A stretch of DNA of 50,921 nucleotides, from positions 1-50,921 of the forward strand of contig NZ_LIXZ01000022.1 of NCBI RefSeq assembly GCF_001305855.1, read 5' to 3'. This DNA comes from Rossellomorea vietnamensis. Its GTDB lineage: Bacteria; Bacillota; Bacilli; Bacillales; Bacillaceae_B. This document shows, in pieces, positions 16,515 to 25,694 of the stretch (position 1 is the stretch's first letter; every line of letters begins with the position of its first letter). The position numbers were made by a program, and so were the translations under genes. Under the pieces are notes generated by a model, which was not told the DNA's origin, did not search any database, and was given only the letters and a program-made list of their open reading frames with translations.

Positions 16515-16853
16515 TTGGAAAACTTCACAGAACTGCTGAAAGGGGTTCTTGAAGGCTGTGTGCTTGAAATCATCGGCCGTGGTGAAACGTATGGCTATGA
16601 GATCACGCAGCAGCTGAGGGAACTTGGCTTCACGGATGTGGTGGAGGGCACCGTGTACACCATTACCATGCGCCTTGAAAAAAACGATCTGGTAAATATC
16701 GAAAAGAAGAAATCCACTGTAGGGCCACCGAGGAAATTTTACACCCTGAATGAAGCAGGGCAGGAGAAGCTCAAGATTTTTTGGGGGAAATGGGAATTCC
16801 TTTCAAGCAAAATGAACGAACTTAAAACAAAAGACATCATAAGGAGAGGATAA
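16515..16853 (+). CDS. PadR family transcriptional regulator
   Basis: Winged-helix repressor of 112 residues: [20 protein letters not shown], then [19 protein letters not shown], and the wing [18 protein letters not shown], all standard PadR. The start is TTG at 16515 with GGGGGGTGA upstream. Only one base separates its stop from the next gene, a DUF1048 protein, which is a common partner of PadR regulators in Bacillus. Confidence 0.93.
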   Translation: MENFTELLKGVLEGCVLEIIGRGETYGYEITQQLRELGFTDVVEGTVYTITMRLEKNDLVNIEKKKSTVGPPRKFYTLNEAGQEKLKIFWGKWEFLSSKMNELKTKDIIRRG

Positions 16854-16854
16854 A

Positions 16855-17199
16855 ATGAAATTTATTGAAAAGATTACTGGAAGTATGGCCGACAAGCGTG
16901 AATGGAGAGCGATGGAAGCCCGTGCGAAGACATTGCCAAGTGAGTACCTCAATGCCTACAAGGCGATCCAGAAATATATGTGGACTGCTGGTGGTCTTAC
17001 CGACTGGAAGGACACGAGTCGAATTTTTAATGGAATTCTCGATTTATTCGAGGAGGGTGCTGCAGACGGGAAGAAAGTCACTGACCTCACAGGTGAGAAC
17101 GTAGCCGCTTTCTGTGATGACTTAGTGAAGGGATCGGAAACTTGGACCGACAAGCATAGAGCTAAGTTGAACGATACGATTAGCCGAGAACAACGGTGA
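16855..17199 (+). CDS. DUF1048 domain protein
   Basis: Soluble helical protein of 114 residues. The segments [31 protein letters not shown] and [20 protein letters not shown] are characteristic of DUF1048. These proteins occur behind PadR regulators and are thought to act with them, though the role is not established. AAGGAGAGG precedes the ATG. Next to its 3' end (17250-17275) a dyad of AGTAAGT and ACTTATTACT resembles the half-sites of the padR promoter. Confidence 0.87.
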   Translation: MKFIEKITGSMADKREWRAMEARAKTLPSEYLNAYKAIQKYMWTAGGLTDWKDTSRIFNGILDLFEEGAADGKKVTDLTGENVAAFCDDLVKGSETWTDKHRAKLNDTISREQR

Positions 17200-17543
17200 T
17201 ATTCGATCGATAAATAGCTTTCTTTTCATGTATTCCTTCTTTTTTTACCACAGTAGTAAGTGGTACTTATTACTGGTTTGAATGGTGAGGAAAACCGTAG
17301 AAGGGATAAGGGGGCTGTGACGGAGTATTTACGTAAGTGCTGTAATACAAATAGACGCAAAAGGGCATGGTATTACTTTTTAGTAGCCAATCGGACTTTT
17401 GTGTCTTTTTTGTCGTTAGAATGAATGAGTTAATGTTCAAATAGTATTTTGCACAAATAGAAGGAAGAATTGGAAGGGGAATGGAATACATTTAGTATGA
17501 TAATTGACTTAGATCCCGGTCCTGTTTCTATAAAAAGACTATT
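17200..17543. other. Gene-free interval
   Basis: No credible coding frame. The only notable element is the AGTAAGT-GGT-ACTTATTACT dyad near 17250-17275, similar in half-sites to the padR operator region. The rest is A/T-rich sequence in which I see nothing. Confidence 0.5.
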
Positions 17544-17558
17544 ATGGGAGGAATGTGT

Positions 17559-18449
17559 ATGGCATTCGTTTCAATTTATACTGTTGGCAGGTTAGCTCAC
17601 CCGTATGACCATCCGGCATCTCGTGAATTTTATGACGTGGGATTTAGAGTGATGCGTCAGGCTTATGTAGCAGGACATCTTATCGAAGAGTTTTCATCAG
17701 GCGGTGTTTCGTTACCTGAAGAAGGAGATGGAAGTGGTTACCCCGTCCTGACATTAACGGTATGGAATAGCCTGCAATCCTTATATCGCTTTACATATGC
17801 GGGGAAGCACAGTCAGGCACTGAGGAACAGGAACAAATGGATGGAGCCTGATGATGGGAAACATTCTTCGTATGTAGTCTGGTGGACAGAGAAGGTCAAG
17901 GATGTCTCGTGGGAGGAAGCTTTTACGAGATACCATTATTATCTTGAACATCAAGCTACTCCTTTTGCGTTTGATTTAAAGAAAGCATTTGATGAGAGTG
18001 GAAAACTGTGTATTCTGAAGAAAAACAGAAAGAAGGTTTTTTACATGCTTAACTTGCAAACCCGCTATAATGCCTTTACCAAAATGCACGATGATTTTAT
18101 CAAGGATTGGAGTCATGCGATGAGTTCGGGTGACACCTCTTCAGTTGAAAGAATGGCAGAGGATTACTATGTAGCATTTTTTAATAGTGGAAATGATAAA
18201 CCCATTTTTTTTAACAAATTAGAAGCTATGGATGGTATGAAACAATCGGTCAGCCATTTTTCAGGGGCAGAAAAAAGGTTTGAAAATAGAGTCATTCGAT
18301 TAAGGAATAGCGAGAACGCAGTAGTTTTCTATGAACAATTAATTGTAAAAGAAGAGGAAGTAGTAGCACGATTATTTACAATTGAAAATTGGAGAATAAT
18401 GAATGGAAAATGGATGGTTATAAGAGAAATTGAAGAACCGATAAAATAA
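17559..18449 (+). CDS. DUF3291 domain fused to an NTF2-like domain
   Basis: The 296-residue frame has two parts. Residues 1 to about 150 are DUF3291 (VWNSLQSLYRFTYAGKHSQA, NRNKWM), an antibiotic-monooxygenase-like fold. Residues from about 163 on (RYNAFTKMHDDFIKDW ... IENWRIMNGKW) look like an NTF2/SnoaL-type domain. The linker is translated from AGAAAGAAGG followed at 18045 by ATG, i.e. what looks like an old ribosome site and start. The fusion therefore probably arose by loss of the first gene's stop codon. Start ATG at 17559 has GGGAGG upstream. Confidence 0.78.
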   Translation: MAFVSIYTVGRLAHPYDHPASREFYDVGFRVMRQAYVAGHLIEEFSSGGVSLPEEGDGSGYPVLTLTVWNSLQSLYRFTYAGKHSQALRNRNKWMEPDDGKHSSYVVWWTEKVKDVSWEEAFTRYHYYLEHQATPFAFDLKKAFDESGKLCILKKNRKKVFYMLNLQTRYNAFTKMHDDFIKDWSHAMSSGDTSSVERMAEDYYVAFFNSGNDKPIFFNKLEAMDGMKQSVSHFSGAEKRFENRVIRLRNSENAVVFYEQLIVKEEEVVARLFTIENWRIMNGKWMVIREIEEPIK

Positions 18450-18477
18450 AGTAGAAAACAAAAGGGAGCGATTTTAG

Positions 18478-18825
18478 ATGATAAAAGGATTCGGAGGAAT
18501 CTTCTGGAGAACGAAAAACCTGGATGCTTTAAAGAAATGGTACGGTGAAGTGTTGAAGATTGAAATGGGGGACTGGAACGGAACCATGATTAAACCTGAT
18601 CCGGAAAATGAGACGATTTTTTCTTTCTTCAAAGAAGACGACCCATATTTCCCGACAGAACAGCAGGTAATGTTGAATTTTCAAGTACATGATCTTAACG
18701 AAACGATGGAACATCTTGAACGGGTGGGTGTACCCCTTGCAAAGGATAAAGAAGTGAGTGAATTTGGTCAGTTTATTTGGATTAAAGATCCTGATGGCAG
18801 ACTGATCGAGCTTTGGGAGAAATAA
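18478..18825 (+). CDS. VOC (glyoxalase/bleomycin-resistance) family protein
   Basis: Single VOC domain of 115 residues: GIFWRTKNLDALKKWYGEVL opens the first beta-alpha unit, and GQFIWIKDPDGRLIELWE ends the second with the conserved DPDG...EL motif (metal-ligand Glu). Members act as metal-dependent lyases, isomerases or drug-binding proteins; the substrate cannot be inferred. AAAGGGAGC upstream supports the start. Lies 28 bases after the DUF3291 fusion, probably co-transcribed. Confidence 0.88.
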   Translation: MIKGFGGIFWRTKNLDALKKWYGEVLKIEMGDWNGTMIKPDPENETIFSFFKEDDPYFPTEQQVMLNFQVHDLNETMEHLERVGVPLAKDKEVSEFGQFIWIKDPDGRLIELWEK

Positions 18826-18861
18826 TGGTGGAAGTCATACGGTTAGGAGAGTCGGATCTTT

Positions 18862-19938
18862 ATGGGGTTAACTTCGTCACAGCGTCAGGCAATCGATTAT
18901 TTTACGGCCTATGCCCGTAAGCATAAAGCGGATGCGAAGGCTACCATTCAACATATTTTGAACATGTCCAATATTTCAGGTGAGGTGTTTGAACAGGCAG
19001 TTCATCATATTAAAAGTCATGCTCAGATCGGTTTGCACTTCCATCCGGATCGACCGACTTCCACGATGAAGACCGTTGCACAGGCCCTTCTTGAACATGG
19101 GGAATACAAGAGTCAGTTCGAAACATTCATATCGAATGGGAAGGTGTCCCCCCATACAGGTGGTGACCGGGATAGGTGGGAAGAGAGTATGTTTGGAGGA
19201 GCTTACCACTCGAACGGTACATTGATGAGCGAACGGCCAAAGTACGGGGCATTGAATCTGATGTTACATCCGGATGGTCCTTCTCCGCGGTTTGGGTCAT
19301 GCTATTTTTTGCTGAGCCCTAACGTATCATCCCGTTCAACCTTTACATATCTGGACTCCCATCAAAACCTATTTGAGAAGGGGACGTATCAAGAGTTTAA
19401 TATGATTATGGCTGCTCTTTTGGAAGAAATATTTTTAAGAGATTTTGCGCTTGGAGAAAAGAATTTGACTCCGACGAAGTTCATTCATCATGTATTGAAT
19501 CATCTGGAACATGGCAGGATAGGACACGAGGCCAATCGAAACCTGAATCATTACATAGAATCACAGATTCATGGTGCGATTTCTCTGAAAGAAAATGTGG
19601 ATGTGTTGGTTGCCGATCCATCCTTTAAGGATACGACTGTTGGTGAAACTCTGGAGCAAATGTGCTCCAAGTATTCCATCGATTTTAAATGGCATATGGG
19701 TTTTGTCCTTCATGTAAAGGATATCCCTTCTGATTTCAGGGGATCGTCTATGCCCTCCCTGGCAAAGCGGATCGCTTATAAAGATAGGATTGATGCCCAC
19801 ACAATCGGGTCAGCCGTCATGAGTTTGAAACGAAATCCAGATTCCTGGAGTGATCGGGGTACTTATGAAGACGTGCTGCAGGAATTGAAGCTGTTGTGGC
19901 ATGTCCTGGTGAAGTACGGAAGACCAAAGGAGAAGTAA
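18862..19938 (+). CDS. DUF3626 family protein
   Basis: Protein of 358 residues with the DUF3626 blocks LHFHPDRPTSTMKTVAQALL, YKSQFETFISNG, GGDRDRWEESMFGGAYH, PKYGALNLMLHPDGPSPRFG and SRSTFTYLDSH. Conserved His, Asp, Arg and Tyr residues suggest an enzyme, but no activity is established as far as I know. It starts 37 bases after the VOC gene (AGGAGA upstream) and may be part of the same transcript. It seems intact. Confidence 0.8.
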   Translation: MGLTSSQRQAIDYFTAYARKHKADAKATIQHILNMSNISGEVFEQAVHHIKSHAQIGLHFHPDRPTSTMKTVAQALLEHGEYKSQFETFISNGKVSPHTGGDRDRWEESMFGGAYHSNGTLMSERPKYGALNLMLHPDGPSPRFGSCYFLLSPNVSSRSTFTYLDSHQNLFEKGTYQEFNMIMAALLEEIFLRDFALGEKNLTPTKFIHHVLNHLEHGRIGHEANRNLNHYIESQIHGAISLKENVDVLVADPSFKDTTVGETLEQMCSKYSIDFKWHMGFVLHVKDIPSDFRGSSMPSLAKRIAYKDRIDAHTIGSAVMSLKRNPDSWSDRGTYEDVLQELKLLWHVLVKYGRPKEK

Positions 19939-19954
19939 TTGAGGTGGTTCTGAG

Positions 19955-20122
19955 GTGAAAAAAACATACGTGACTGCTATCGCCTTAAGTATGATTTTGA
20001 TCTGTGTACTATTAAATGAATACTCTTTTCATCACGCCGAGCAGTCTTGTATCAAAAATGATAAAACCCCAATCGTAGAAAAGACCTTTCTATCTTTTCA
20101 TTGGAGTGTATCCTGTAAATAA
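19955..20122 (+). CDS. Small exported or membrane peptide, 55 residues
   Basis: Reads MKKTYVTAIALSMILICVLL, then a polar tail with two cysteines (SCIKND ... SVSCK). The N terminus is a clear signal peptide or anchor. GTG start with GAGGTGGTTCTGAG upstream; a strong terminator begins at the stop. No family recognised. It is 16 bases downstream of the DUF3626 gene and probably in that operon. Confidence 0.6.
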   Translation: MKKTYVTAIALSMILICVLLNEYSFHHAEQSCIKNDKTPIVEKTFLSFHWSVSCK

Positions 20123-20162
20123 AACAGATCTGGCCCAAAATCCAGGGGACAGATCTGTTTTC
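20121..20162 (+). terminator. Terminator after the small exported peptide gene
   Basis: AAAACAGATCTG / CAGATCTGTTTT, 12-bp perfect stem. Confidence 0.85.
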
Positions 20163-20165
20163 ATG

Positions 20166-20366
20166 TTACTTTACATGTCTCTCCGATGTATTCCCTTTAT
20201 ACACGAAATAAAGGGCCAGCATCATGCTCACCAAAGCGAGCCATCGCTTCGGGTCCATTGAAATTTCTACGCCGCCGAACCAGCCAAAGTGATCAATGAC
20301 CATGCCGGCAATGAGCTGTCCGATCACGGTTGAAATGTTGGCTGCCGTCACTCCGATGATCGGTAT
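20166..20366 (-). pseudogene. C-terminal fragment of a DMT-family (YdcZ/DUF606-like) transporter
   Basis: The fragment reads GVTAANISTVIGQLIAGMVI, then DHFGWFGG and a final hydrophobic helix (LALVSMMLALYFVYKG). This is the last two membrane helices of a DUF606-type DMT transporter. The frame is closed upstream by a stop at 20367-20369, and no start codon with ribosome site exists. The missing N-terminal part was replaced by the ArsR fragment, so one deletion removed the middle of a divergent regulator-transporter pair. Confidence 0.6.
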
Positions 20367-20373
20367 TTACGCC

Positions 20374-20547
20374 ATGAATACAATCGATTTATTCAAAGCA
20401 TTATCCAATGAAACACGCTTGAATATTTTGCAGTGGCTGAAAGAACCGCATAAACATTTTGATAAGCCGTCCGCTCACTTATCAAAAAATATGAGCGAAA
20501 AAGGTGGTGATACTAATCGGTTTTTCTCGATATGTCAATGTAGGTGA
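20374..20547 (+). pseudogene. N-terminal fragment of an ArsR-family regulator
   Basis: Residues 1-44 read MNTIDLFKALSNETRLNILQ, then WLKEPHKHFDKPSAHLSKNM and SEKGG: the start of an ArsR-type regulator up to the loop before the recognition helix. After that the frame continues with unrelated sequence (DTNRFFSICQCR) and stops. The HTH is missing, so it cannot bind DNA. It abuts the DMT transporter fragment head to head. Confidence 0.6.
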
Positions 20548-20676
20548 TTGAGCTATTATCTGCATTTTTTTAAAAAAGCCCGAGCACACTTCTTTGCCGG
20601 ACAGGTGATAAAGGTCCACTGAGATGGATGATCCTGTAAGTATCACGTTCTTTCAGTTATCCCTATACTGTTTTGT

Positions 20677-20829
20677 TTACTTCGCTTTAACCAACCGTAT
20701 TTCATCTGCTTTCGCCAACACACATTGCTTCTCTTCCGAACTCAATTCCACGTATTCAGAATCATAGATCCAGAATATCGTGTACAACTCATCTTCATAT
20801 TCTACAATATCCCCGAGGTTATATTTCAT
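20677..20829 (-). CDS. Small soluble protein, 50 residues
   Basis: Reads MKYNLGDIVEYEDELYTIFW, then IYDSEYVELSSEEKQCVLAK and ADEIRLVKAK. It looks like a tiny beta-barrel-type domain (GDIVEY...LYTI...EIRLV). AAGGAGAG lies right before the ATG at 20829. No family name recalled, and no promoter was assigned. The flanking 20830-21060 contains nothing else I can identify. Confidence 0.62.
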   Translation of the reverse strand: MKYNLGDIVEYEDELYTIFWIYDSEYVELSSEEKQCVLAKADEIRLVKAK

Positions 20830-21061
20830 TTTCTCTCCTTGAAGAAGATCGATCCATGCTCAGTGAACAGAGTATATTTTACCGTTACTTTTTTACTATA
20901 AAACATTTAATATGCTATTCATAAGCGATTGAGATGGAATTTGTTTATAAAACCACTCGTCTTCGTTGAAATTCACCATAAATTATTCTTCTAAGAATGG
21001 AAGGGGCAAACCCCGCCAAATTTCCAAACCGGTCCATTTGGTAGGGAGCAAACGCATGTTT

Positions 21062-21075
21062 GCCTGTGGTATAAT
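21062..21075 (+). promoter_or_regulatory. Extended -10 promoter of the toxin gene
   Basis: TGGTATAAT (TGN plus a perfect TATAAT at 21070-21075) about 75 bases before the small toxin start; no good -35. Confidence 0.55.
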
Positions 21076-21146
21076 GGAAGGACACAACATAATACGGAAG
21101 ATGGGGTAGCGGCTCACACTCCCAAGTGAAGGGAGGTGATACGCTA

Positions 21147-21236
21147 ATGATTGCTGTAGGAGATGTATTACAAATCATGATTGCCTTTGGAACATTGATT
21201 GTAGCAATTGTCGCGGTTACACAAAAAAAGAAGTAA
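21147..21236 (+). CDS. Putative holin-like toxin of a type I toxin-antitoxin system
   Basis: Tiny membrane peptide of 29 residues: one hydrophobic helix (VLQIMIAFGTLIVAIVAV) and a Lys-rich end (TQKKK). This matches the holin-like toxin family (Hol_Tox), related in layout to TxpA/BsrG of B. subtilis. Ribosome site GGGAGGTGAT is very strong and spaced 7 bases, as expected when translation must be held off by RNA. The mRNA terminator lies 100 bases downstream, and an antisense gene overlaps its 3' part. Confidence 0.82.
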   Translation: MIAVGDVLQIMIAFGTLIVAIVAVTQKKK

Positions 21237-21380
21237 CCATCGTCCCCACCGCTCATGAGGATCATTGATGATTACTTCTGTTTCGATTGACTCTAAAGTG
21301 AGCCGCTGCACTTTTCATGCAGTTTATGTTGTGGAGGAGTCCTGATTGCCGTCAGGGCTCCTTTTTTAGTGTACTTAACT
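21223..21380 (-). ncRNA. Antisense RNA antitoxin (RatA/SR4-like position)
   Basis: On the minus strand a promoter TTTACT (21411-21416), 18-base spacer, TATAAT (21387-21392) starts an RNA near 21380. It would run through the toxin 3' UTR and end at the hairpin AGAAGTAATCATC / GATGGTTACTTCT (21279-21229), followed by seven T made by the toxin's own Lys codons. Predicted length about 155 bases, fully complementary to the toxin mRNA 3' end. Confidence 0.72.
21336..21367 (+). terminator. Terminator of the toxin mRNA
   Basis: GGAGTCCTGA / TCAGGGCTCC stem and TTTTTT. Confidence 0.85.
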
Positions 21381-21463
21381 ACTTTTATTATATACATAAC
21401 TCCATTCGTTAGTAAAGAATAGTGAATAAATGGACCATTTTCAGTCAAAAATAAAATAAAGTA

Positions 21464-21790
21464 TTGACAAATTTAACCTGTTTCGTATAGATTATTTGTA
21501 ACATAACACTTACATTCCATGACGAGAACAAGTAGGTATGGAGTCTGTTCTACAGAGAGTTGGCGATTTGGTGGAAGTCAACGTTCAGATCATATTGAAT
21601 ATCCTCTCCGAGAAGCAAAGCTGAAGGTACTTTAAGCTTTGACGGGTTTCCGCCGTTAAAAGGAACGCGTATGATTGTACGTTGCATGAGCGCTGTCAAC
21701 TAAACCGATGAATGGTTTATAGACAGAATCAGGGTGGTATCGCGGGTTCAAACTCGTCCCTAACTTAGGTTAGGGGCGAGTTTTTTTTAT
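21464..21790 (+). promoter_or_regulatory. T-box leader (isoleucine) of ileS with promoter and terminator
   Basis: Promoter TTGACA (21464-21469), 16-base spacer, TATAGA (21486-21491). The leader contains a long stem I region, a probable specifier ATC (Ile) at 21601-21603 after GAAT, the T-box AGGGTGGTATCGCGGG at 21731-21746, and the terminator AACTCGTCCCTAAC / GTTAGGGGCGAGTT with eight T (21751-21788). Uncharged tRNA-Ile pairing at the T-box would favour the antiterminator and allow ileS expression. Confidence 0.93.
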
Positions 21791-21811
21791 AAAAAATGAG
21801 GGTGTGATGAC

Positions 21812-24800
21812 ATGGAGAAGGTAAATGTAAACGAAAAGTCGGTAGATAGGGAGCAGCGGATCCAGGATTTCTGGAATTCGAATCATATTTTTGAAAAGTC
21901 AGTGGCCAACCGTGAAGGGGAAAGAACATTTGTGTTCTACGAAGGTCCCCCGACAGCCAATGGTCTGCCGCACGCCGGTCATGTCCTTGGGCGTGTGATC
22001 AAAGATTTCGTCGCCAGGTATCAAACGATGCGCGGATATCAAGTGAAACGAAAGGCGGGCTGGGATACACACGGACTGCCGGTTGAACTGGGCGTGGAAA
22101 AGAAAATCGGCGTCTCCGGTAAACAGGAAATCGAAGAATACGGCGTTGAGAAATTCATTGATGAATGTAAAAAAAGTGTGTTCGACTATGAAAGACAGTG
22201 GCGTACGTTTACTGAAGCAATCGGATACTGGGTGGATATGGATGACCCTTATGTGACCCTTGAAAATGACTATATCGAAAGCGTTTGGCACATCCTTTCA
22301 AAGATCCATGAGAAAGAATTGCTCTATCAAGGGCACCGGGTCGTCCCTTACTGCCCGAGCTGCCAAACGTCCCTCAGTTCCCATGAGGTAGCCCAAGGGT
22401 ATAAGGATGTAAAAGATCTTTCTGCGACGGCTAAATTCAAGGTAGCAGGAAAAGAACATGAGTACTTTCTTGGCTGGACGACGACACCGTGGACGCTTCC
22501 GTCAAACGTCGCCCTTGCCGTCCATGAAGACGTCGATTACGTGAAAGCGAGACGAGGGGAAGAGACGTATATCCTGGCGAAAAACCTTGTGAAAACTGTG
22601 CTAGGGGACGACTTTGAATTGGTCAGTGAACATAAAGGACGCGAATTTGTAGGGGTCTCGTATCATCCGCCTTTCAACAATCTCTCGCTAGAGCGTGGCC
22701 ATGAAGTGATTTCAGCAGGGTTTGTAACGGACGACAGCGGAACCGGCCTCGTTCATCTGGCTCCCGCTCACGGGGAAGATGATTACAATGCCATCAAAGA
22801 AAGCGGATTGGATTTCGTCAATATTGTTGATGAAAAAGGCTGTTACACCAGTGATTTCAAGCCTCTCCAAGGGGAATTCACAAAGGACAGCGACGTGAAG
22901 ATCATCAAGATGCTGGCGGACAGCAATCTTCTTTTTTCCAAGGAGAAGTACGAACACAGCTATCCACACTGCTGGCGTTGTGACTCACCGCTCATCTACT
23001 ACGCGATGGAAGGCTGGTTCATCAAGACGACGGCCATGAAAGACACGATCATCAAGAACAACCAATCCGTCGAGTGGTATCCGGATCATATGAAAGATGG
23101 CCGCTTCGGCAAATTCCTCGAAAATATGGTCGATTGGAACCTGGGCAGGAACCGTTACTGGGGAACACCTCTGAACGTCTGGGTTTGCGGGGATTGTGAC
23201 CATCAATTTGTGCCGGGAAGCGTTGCCGAGCTGAAAGAACATGCGAAAAGCGGGTGGAGAGAGGGGCTTGAGCTTCATAAACCGTATGTCGACGAAGTGA
23301 CCGTAGAATGTCCTTCCTGCTCACATGAAATGAAGAGGACGAAAGAAGTGATCGATGTCTGGTTTGACAGCGGTTCGATGCCGTTTGCCCAATATCACTA
23401 TCCATTCGAGAATGAAGAGTTATTCCAACAACAATTCCCGGCAGATGTGATCGCAGAAGGAGTGGACCAGACGAGGGGATGGTTCTATAGCCTGTTGACG
23501 GTTTCATCACTCTTCACAGGTAAAGCTCCTTATAAGCGGGTCTTGTCACTCGGACACATCCTCGATGAAGACGGACGGAAAATGTCCAAGAGTAAAGGGA
23601 ATGTCATGAATCCAATGGAGCTTGTCGATAAGTTTGGGGCCGATGCTCTCAGATGGGCATTGCTCGCAGACAGTGCTCCTTGGAATAATAAACGCTTCTC
23701 GGAGAACGTCGTCAGTCAGGCAAAATCGAAGCTTGTGGACACGCTGAATAACGTGCATTCCTTTTATACCCTGTATGCTGTGATCGATGGTTTCGATCCT
23801 AAAAAACACGAAGCCGGAACTCCTTCTCTGCTTGACCAGTGGATGTTATCACGGCTGAATTCCGTGATCAAAAGCGTAACGGAACATTTAGATGAATATG
23901 ACTTTACTGCCGGAGCCAGGGAGTTAACCGTCCTGGTTGATCAGGTGAGTAACTGGTATATCCGCCGGTCACGTGAACGCTTCTGGAGCGAAGGATTGAA
24001 TGACGATAAGCTTGCGGCGTACCACACGTTAAATAGAGTATTGGTAAGTGTAAGCCGGTTGCTGGCACCATTCACGCCGTTCATCGCAGAAGATATCCAT
24101 ATGAACCTGACGGGTGAAAGCGTCCATCTGGCCGATTTTCCTAAAGCAAATCTAGATGAGATCAACTCAGCGCTTGAAATGGAAATGGATCATGTACTAC
24201 AAGTCGTCGAACTTGCCCGGTCCGCCCGGAATATGACAAGCATCAAAACGAAGCAGCCCCTATCAGAGCTTACGGTGGTTGGTAGCAAACAAGATACAGA
24301 GCGACTTCAGAAGTATGAGTACATCATAAAAGAAGAAATCAATGTAAAGAATGTTCAATTGCAGGACAATGCAGGAGATTCCGTGCAGTATGAAGTGAAA
24401 CTGAATTTCCCGACTGCCGGTCCGAAACTTGGGAAGCTGGTAGGAGTGGTGCAGAAGCATTTACAAACCTTATCGTCCGAAGAAGCGAAGAAGGTTGTAG
24501 AGCAAGGGTTTGTTGAATTTAAGTCTTCTGATGGGGAGAAGGTTTCGGTTGTGAAGGATGACCTGATCGTTCACCAAAAAACGCATCAAGGCTTGGAAAT
24601 GGCTTCAAACTCTCAGTTCAGCGTATTCCTGGATACAACCATCACAGAAGACCTGCGAAAAGAAGGCAAAGCCCGGGAACTGGTTCGTGCCGTTCAGCAA
24701 TACCGGAAAGAGTTAAATCTGCCGGTGGAACAGCGTGTAGATCTTGTGTTGGATGTGGATGATTTGATGAAAGAGGTAGTGAAGCAATTTGAAGATTTAC

Positions 24801-24904
24801 TGCAAGGCAGTCTCCTAATCAAGAGCATGACGTTTGAGAAAAGAGAAAACATGAAGACAGTCGATTTGGATGGAGATCGATTAGGGATCTTTGTAGGAGA
24901 GTAA
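21812..24904 (+). CDS. ileS: Isoleucyl-tRNA synthetase, type 2 (IleRS2)
   Basis: Charges tRNA-Ile. The 1030-residue protein has the HIGH-class motif HAGH at 54-57 and KMSKS at 590-594. Length, the opening [12 protein letters not shown] and the CPSC/CWRC cysteine pattern in the body place it in the eukaryote-like type 2 group, rather than the ~920-residue type 1 enzyme of B. subtilis with its C-terminal zinc site. Type 2 enzymes are known to be less sensitive to mupirocin. Such a gene is often a second copy beside a housekeeping ileS1; whether this genome has another is not visible. Start ATG follows GAGGGTGTG. Confidence 0.95.
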   Translation: MEKVNVNEKSVDREQRIQDFWNSNHIFEKSVANREGERTFVFYEGPPTANGLPHAGHVLGRVIKDFVARYQTMRGYQVKRKAGWDTHGLPVELGVEKKIGVSGKQEIEEYGVEKFIDECKKSVFDYERQWRTFTEAIGYWVDMDDPYVTLENDYIESVWHILSKIHEKELLYQGHRVVPYCPSCQTSLSSHEVAQGYKDVKDLSATAKFKVAGKEHEYFLGWTTTPWTLPSNVALAVHEDVDYVKARRGEETYILAKNLVKTVLGDDFELVSEHKGREFVGVSYHPPFNNLSLERGHEVISAGFVTDDSGTGLVHLAPAHGEDDYNAIKESGLDFVNIVDEKGCYTSDFKPLQGEFTKDSDVKIIKMLADSNLLFSKEKYEHSYPHCWRCDSPLIYYAMEGWFIKTTAMKDTIIKNNQSVEWYPDHMKDGRFGKFLENMVDWNLGRNRYWGTPLNVWVCGDCDHQFVPGSVAELKEHAKSGWREGLELHKPYVDEVTVECPSCSHEMKRTKEVIDVWFDSGSMPFAQYHYPFENEELFQQQFPADVIAEGVDQTRGWFYSLLTVSSLFTGKAPYKRVLSLGHILDEDGRKMSKSKGNVMNPMELVDKFGADALRWALLADSAPWNNKRFSENVVSQAKSKLVDTLNNVHSFYTLYAVIDGFDPKKHEAGTPSLLDQWMLSRLNSVIKSVTEHLDEYDFTAGARELTVLVDQVSNWYIRRSRERFWSEGLNDDKLAAYHTLNRVLVSVSRLLAPFTPFIAEDIHMNLTGESVHLADFPKANLDEINSALEMEMDHVLQVVELARSARNMTSIKTKQPLSELTVVGSKQDTERLQKYEYIIKEEINVKNVQLQDNAGDSVQYEVKLNFPTAGPKLGKLVGVVQKHLQTLSSEEAKKVVEQGFVEFKSSDGEKVSVVKDDLIVHQKTHQGLEMASNSQFSVFLDTTITEDLRKEGKARELVRAVQQYRKELNLPVEQRVDLVLDVDDLMKEVVKQFEDLLQGSLLIKSMTFEKRENMKTVDLDGDRLGIFVGE

Positions 24905-24911
24905 TGCAACG

Positions 24912-24946
24912 AAGGGCTTACCCAGACCAGGGTGAGCCCTCTTCTA
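24912..24946 (+). terminator. Terminator of ileS
   Basis: AGGGCTTACCC / GGGTGAGCCCT stem; the following T run is weak (CTTCT). Confidence 0.7.
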
Positions 24947-25009
24947 TATAAAATTATCTTGAGTAACTGGATATAATTTGAAATAATTGGTAGTGAGGAG
25001 GGGATAGAT

Positions 25010-25679
25010 ATGAAGGAGTACAAAGCTATGCTGTTTGATTTAGATGATACTTTACTCGATCGAAATCAGGCAGTGGATAACATATTCCATATCATGTTGG
25101 AAAAGTGTTATGGAAATGTAGAGCATACGTTGAAAGCGGAAATGCTGCGTAAGTTCAAGATGTATGACAATAAAGACTACGGCGTCAGTGATAAAACAGC
25201 TGTATTTGAAGCGTTTTTTGATGAATTTCCACCGTTATACCGGTTGCCGCAGCCTCAAGAATTCTGGAATCAACAATTTCCTCAATGTTTTTCGATCAGT
25301 GAGCATACCGTGAATCTTGTGAAGAGGGTACAAGAGCATATGAAAGTGGCCATCATCACAAACGGCACCACACATCGACAAAGAGAGAAAATCATGACTA
25401 CCCGATTACATGAGTGTTTTGACGTCATTTTGATTTCTGAGGAAGTCGGATTGGAGAAGCCCAATCAACGCATATACCAATTGGCGCTGAATAAGCTTCA
25501 AGTCCAGCCGGAAGACGCATTATTCGTTGGGGATGATCTGGAGAAGGATGTTAAAGGGCCTCAAGGGTATATGGTTCAATCCAGATGGAATGGAAAACGA
25601 TTCTGATATAAAGCCAGATGAAGAGATTCAATCGTTGGATGAACTGTTACAATATCTTACTCCTAAACAATTATCTTGA
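25010..25679 (+). pseudogene. HAD-superfamily hydrolase, frameshifted near the 3' end
   Basis: The first 198 codons give a HAD phosphatase (YjjG/YfnB-like): LFDLDDTLLDRN (nucleophile Asp), AIITNGTTHRQ (motif II), LEKPNQRIY (Lys), FVGDDLEKDVKGPQ (motif IV). After that the expected AAGMKGIWFNP is disturbed. The original frame ends at 25605, but the next frame continues GIWFNPDGMENDSDIKPDEE, then IQSLDELLQYLTPKQLS, to 25679. A deletion of about 14 bases best explains this. Catalytic motifs remain, so a truncated product might still fold poorly. Confidence 0.75.
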
Positions 25680-25694
25680 TGAGGAGGCAACGCC

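Noticed and set aside
18862..19938. DUF3626 protein as an ADP-ribosylating toxin
   Set aside because: Some conserved His/Arg/Tyr blocks made this tempting, but I cannot show the catalytic triad of that fold or a cognate immunity gene.
20945..21265. Minus-strand frame of 106 codons across the toxin locus
   Set aside because: It runs antisense through the toxin gene and its promoter. The short toxin plus antisense RNA explain the region better.
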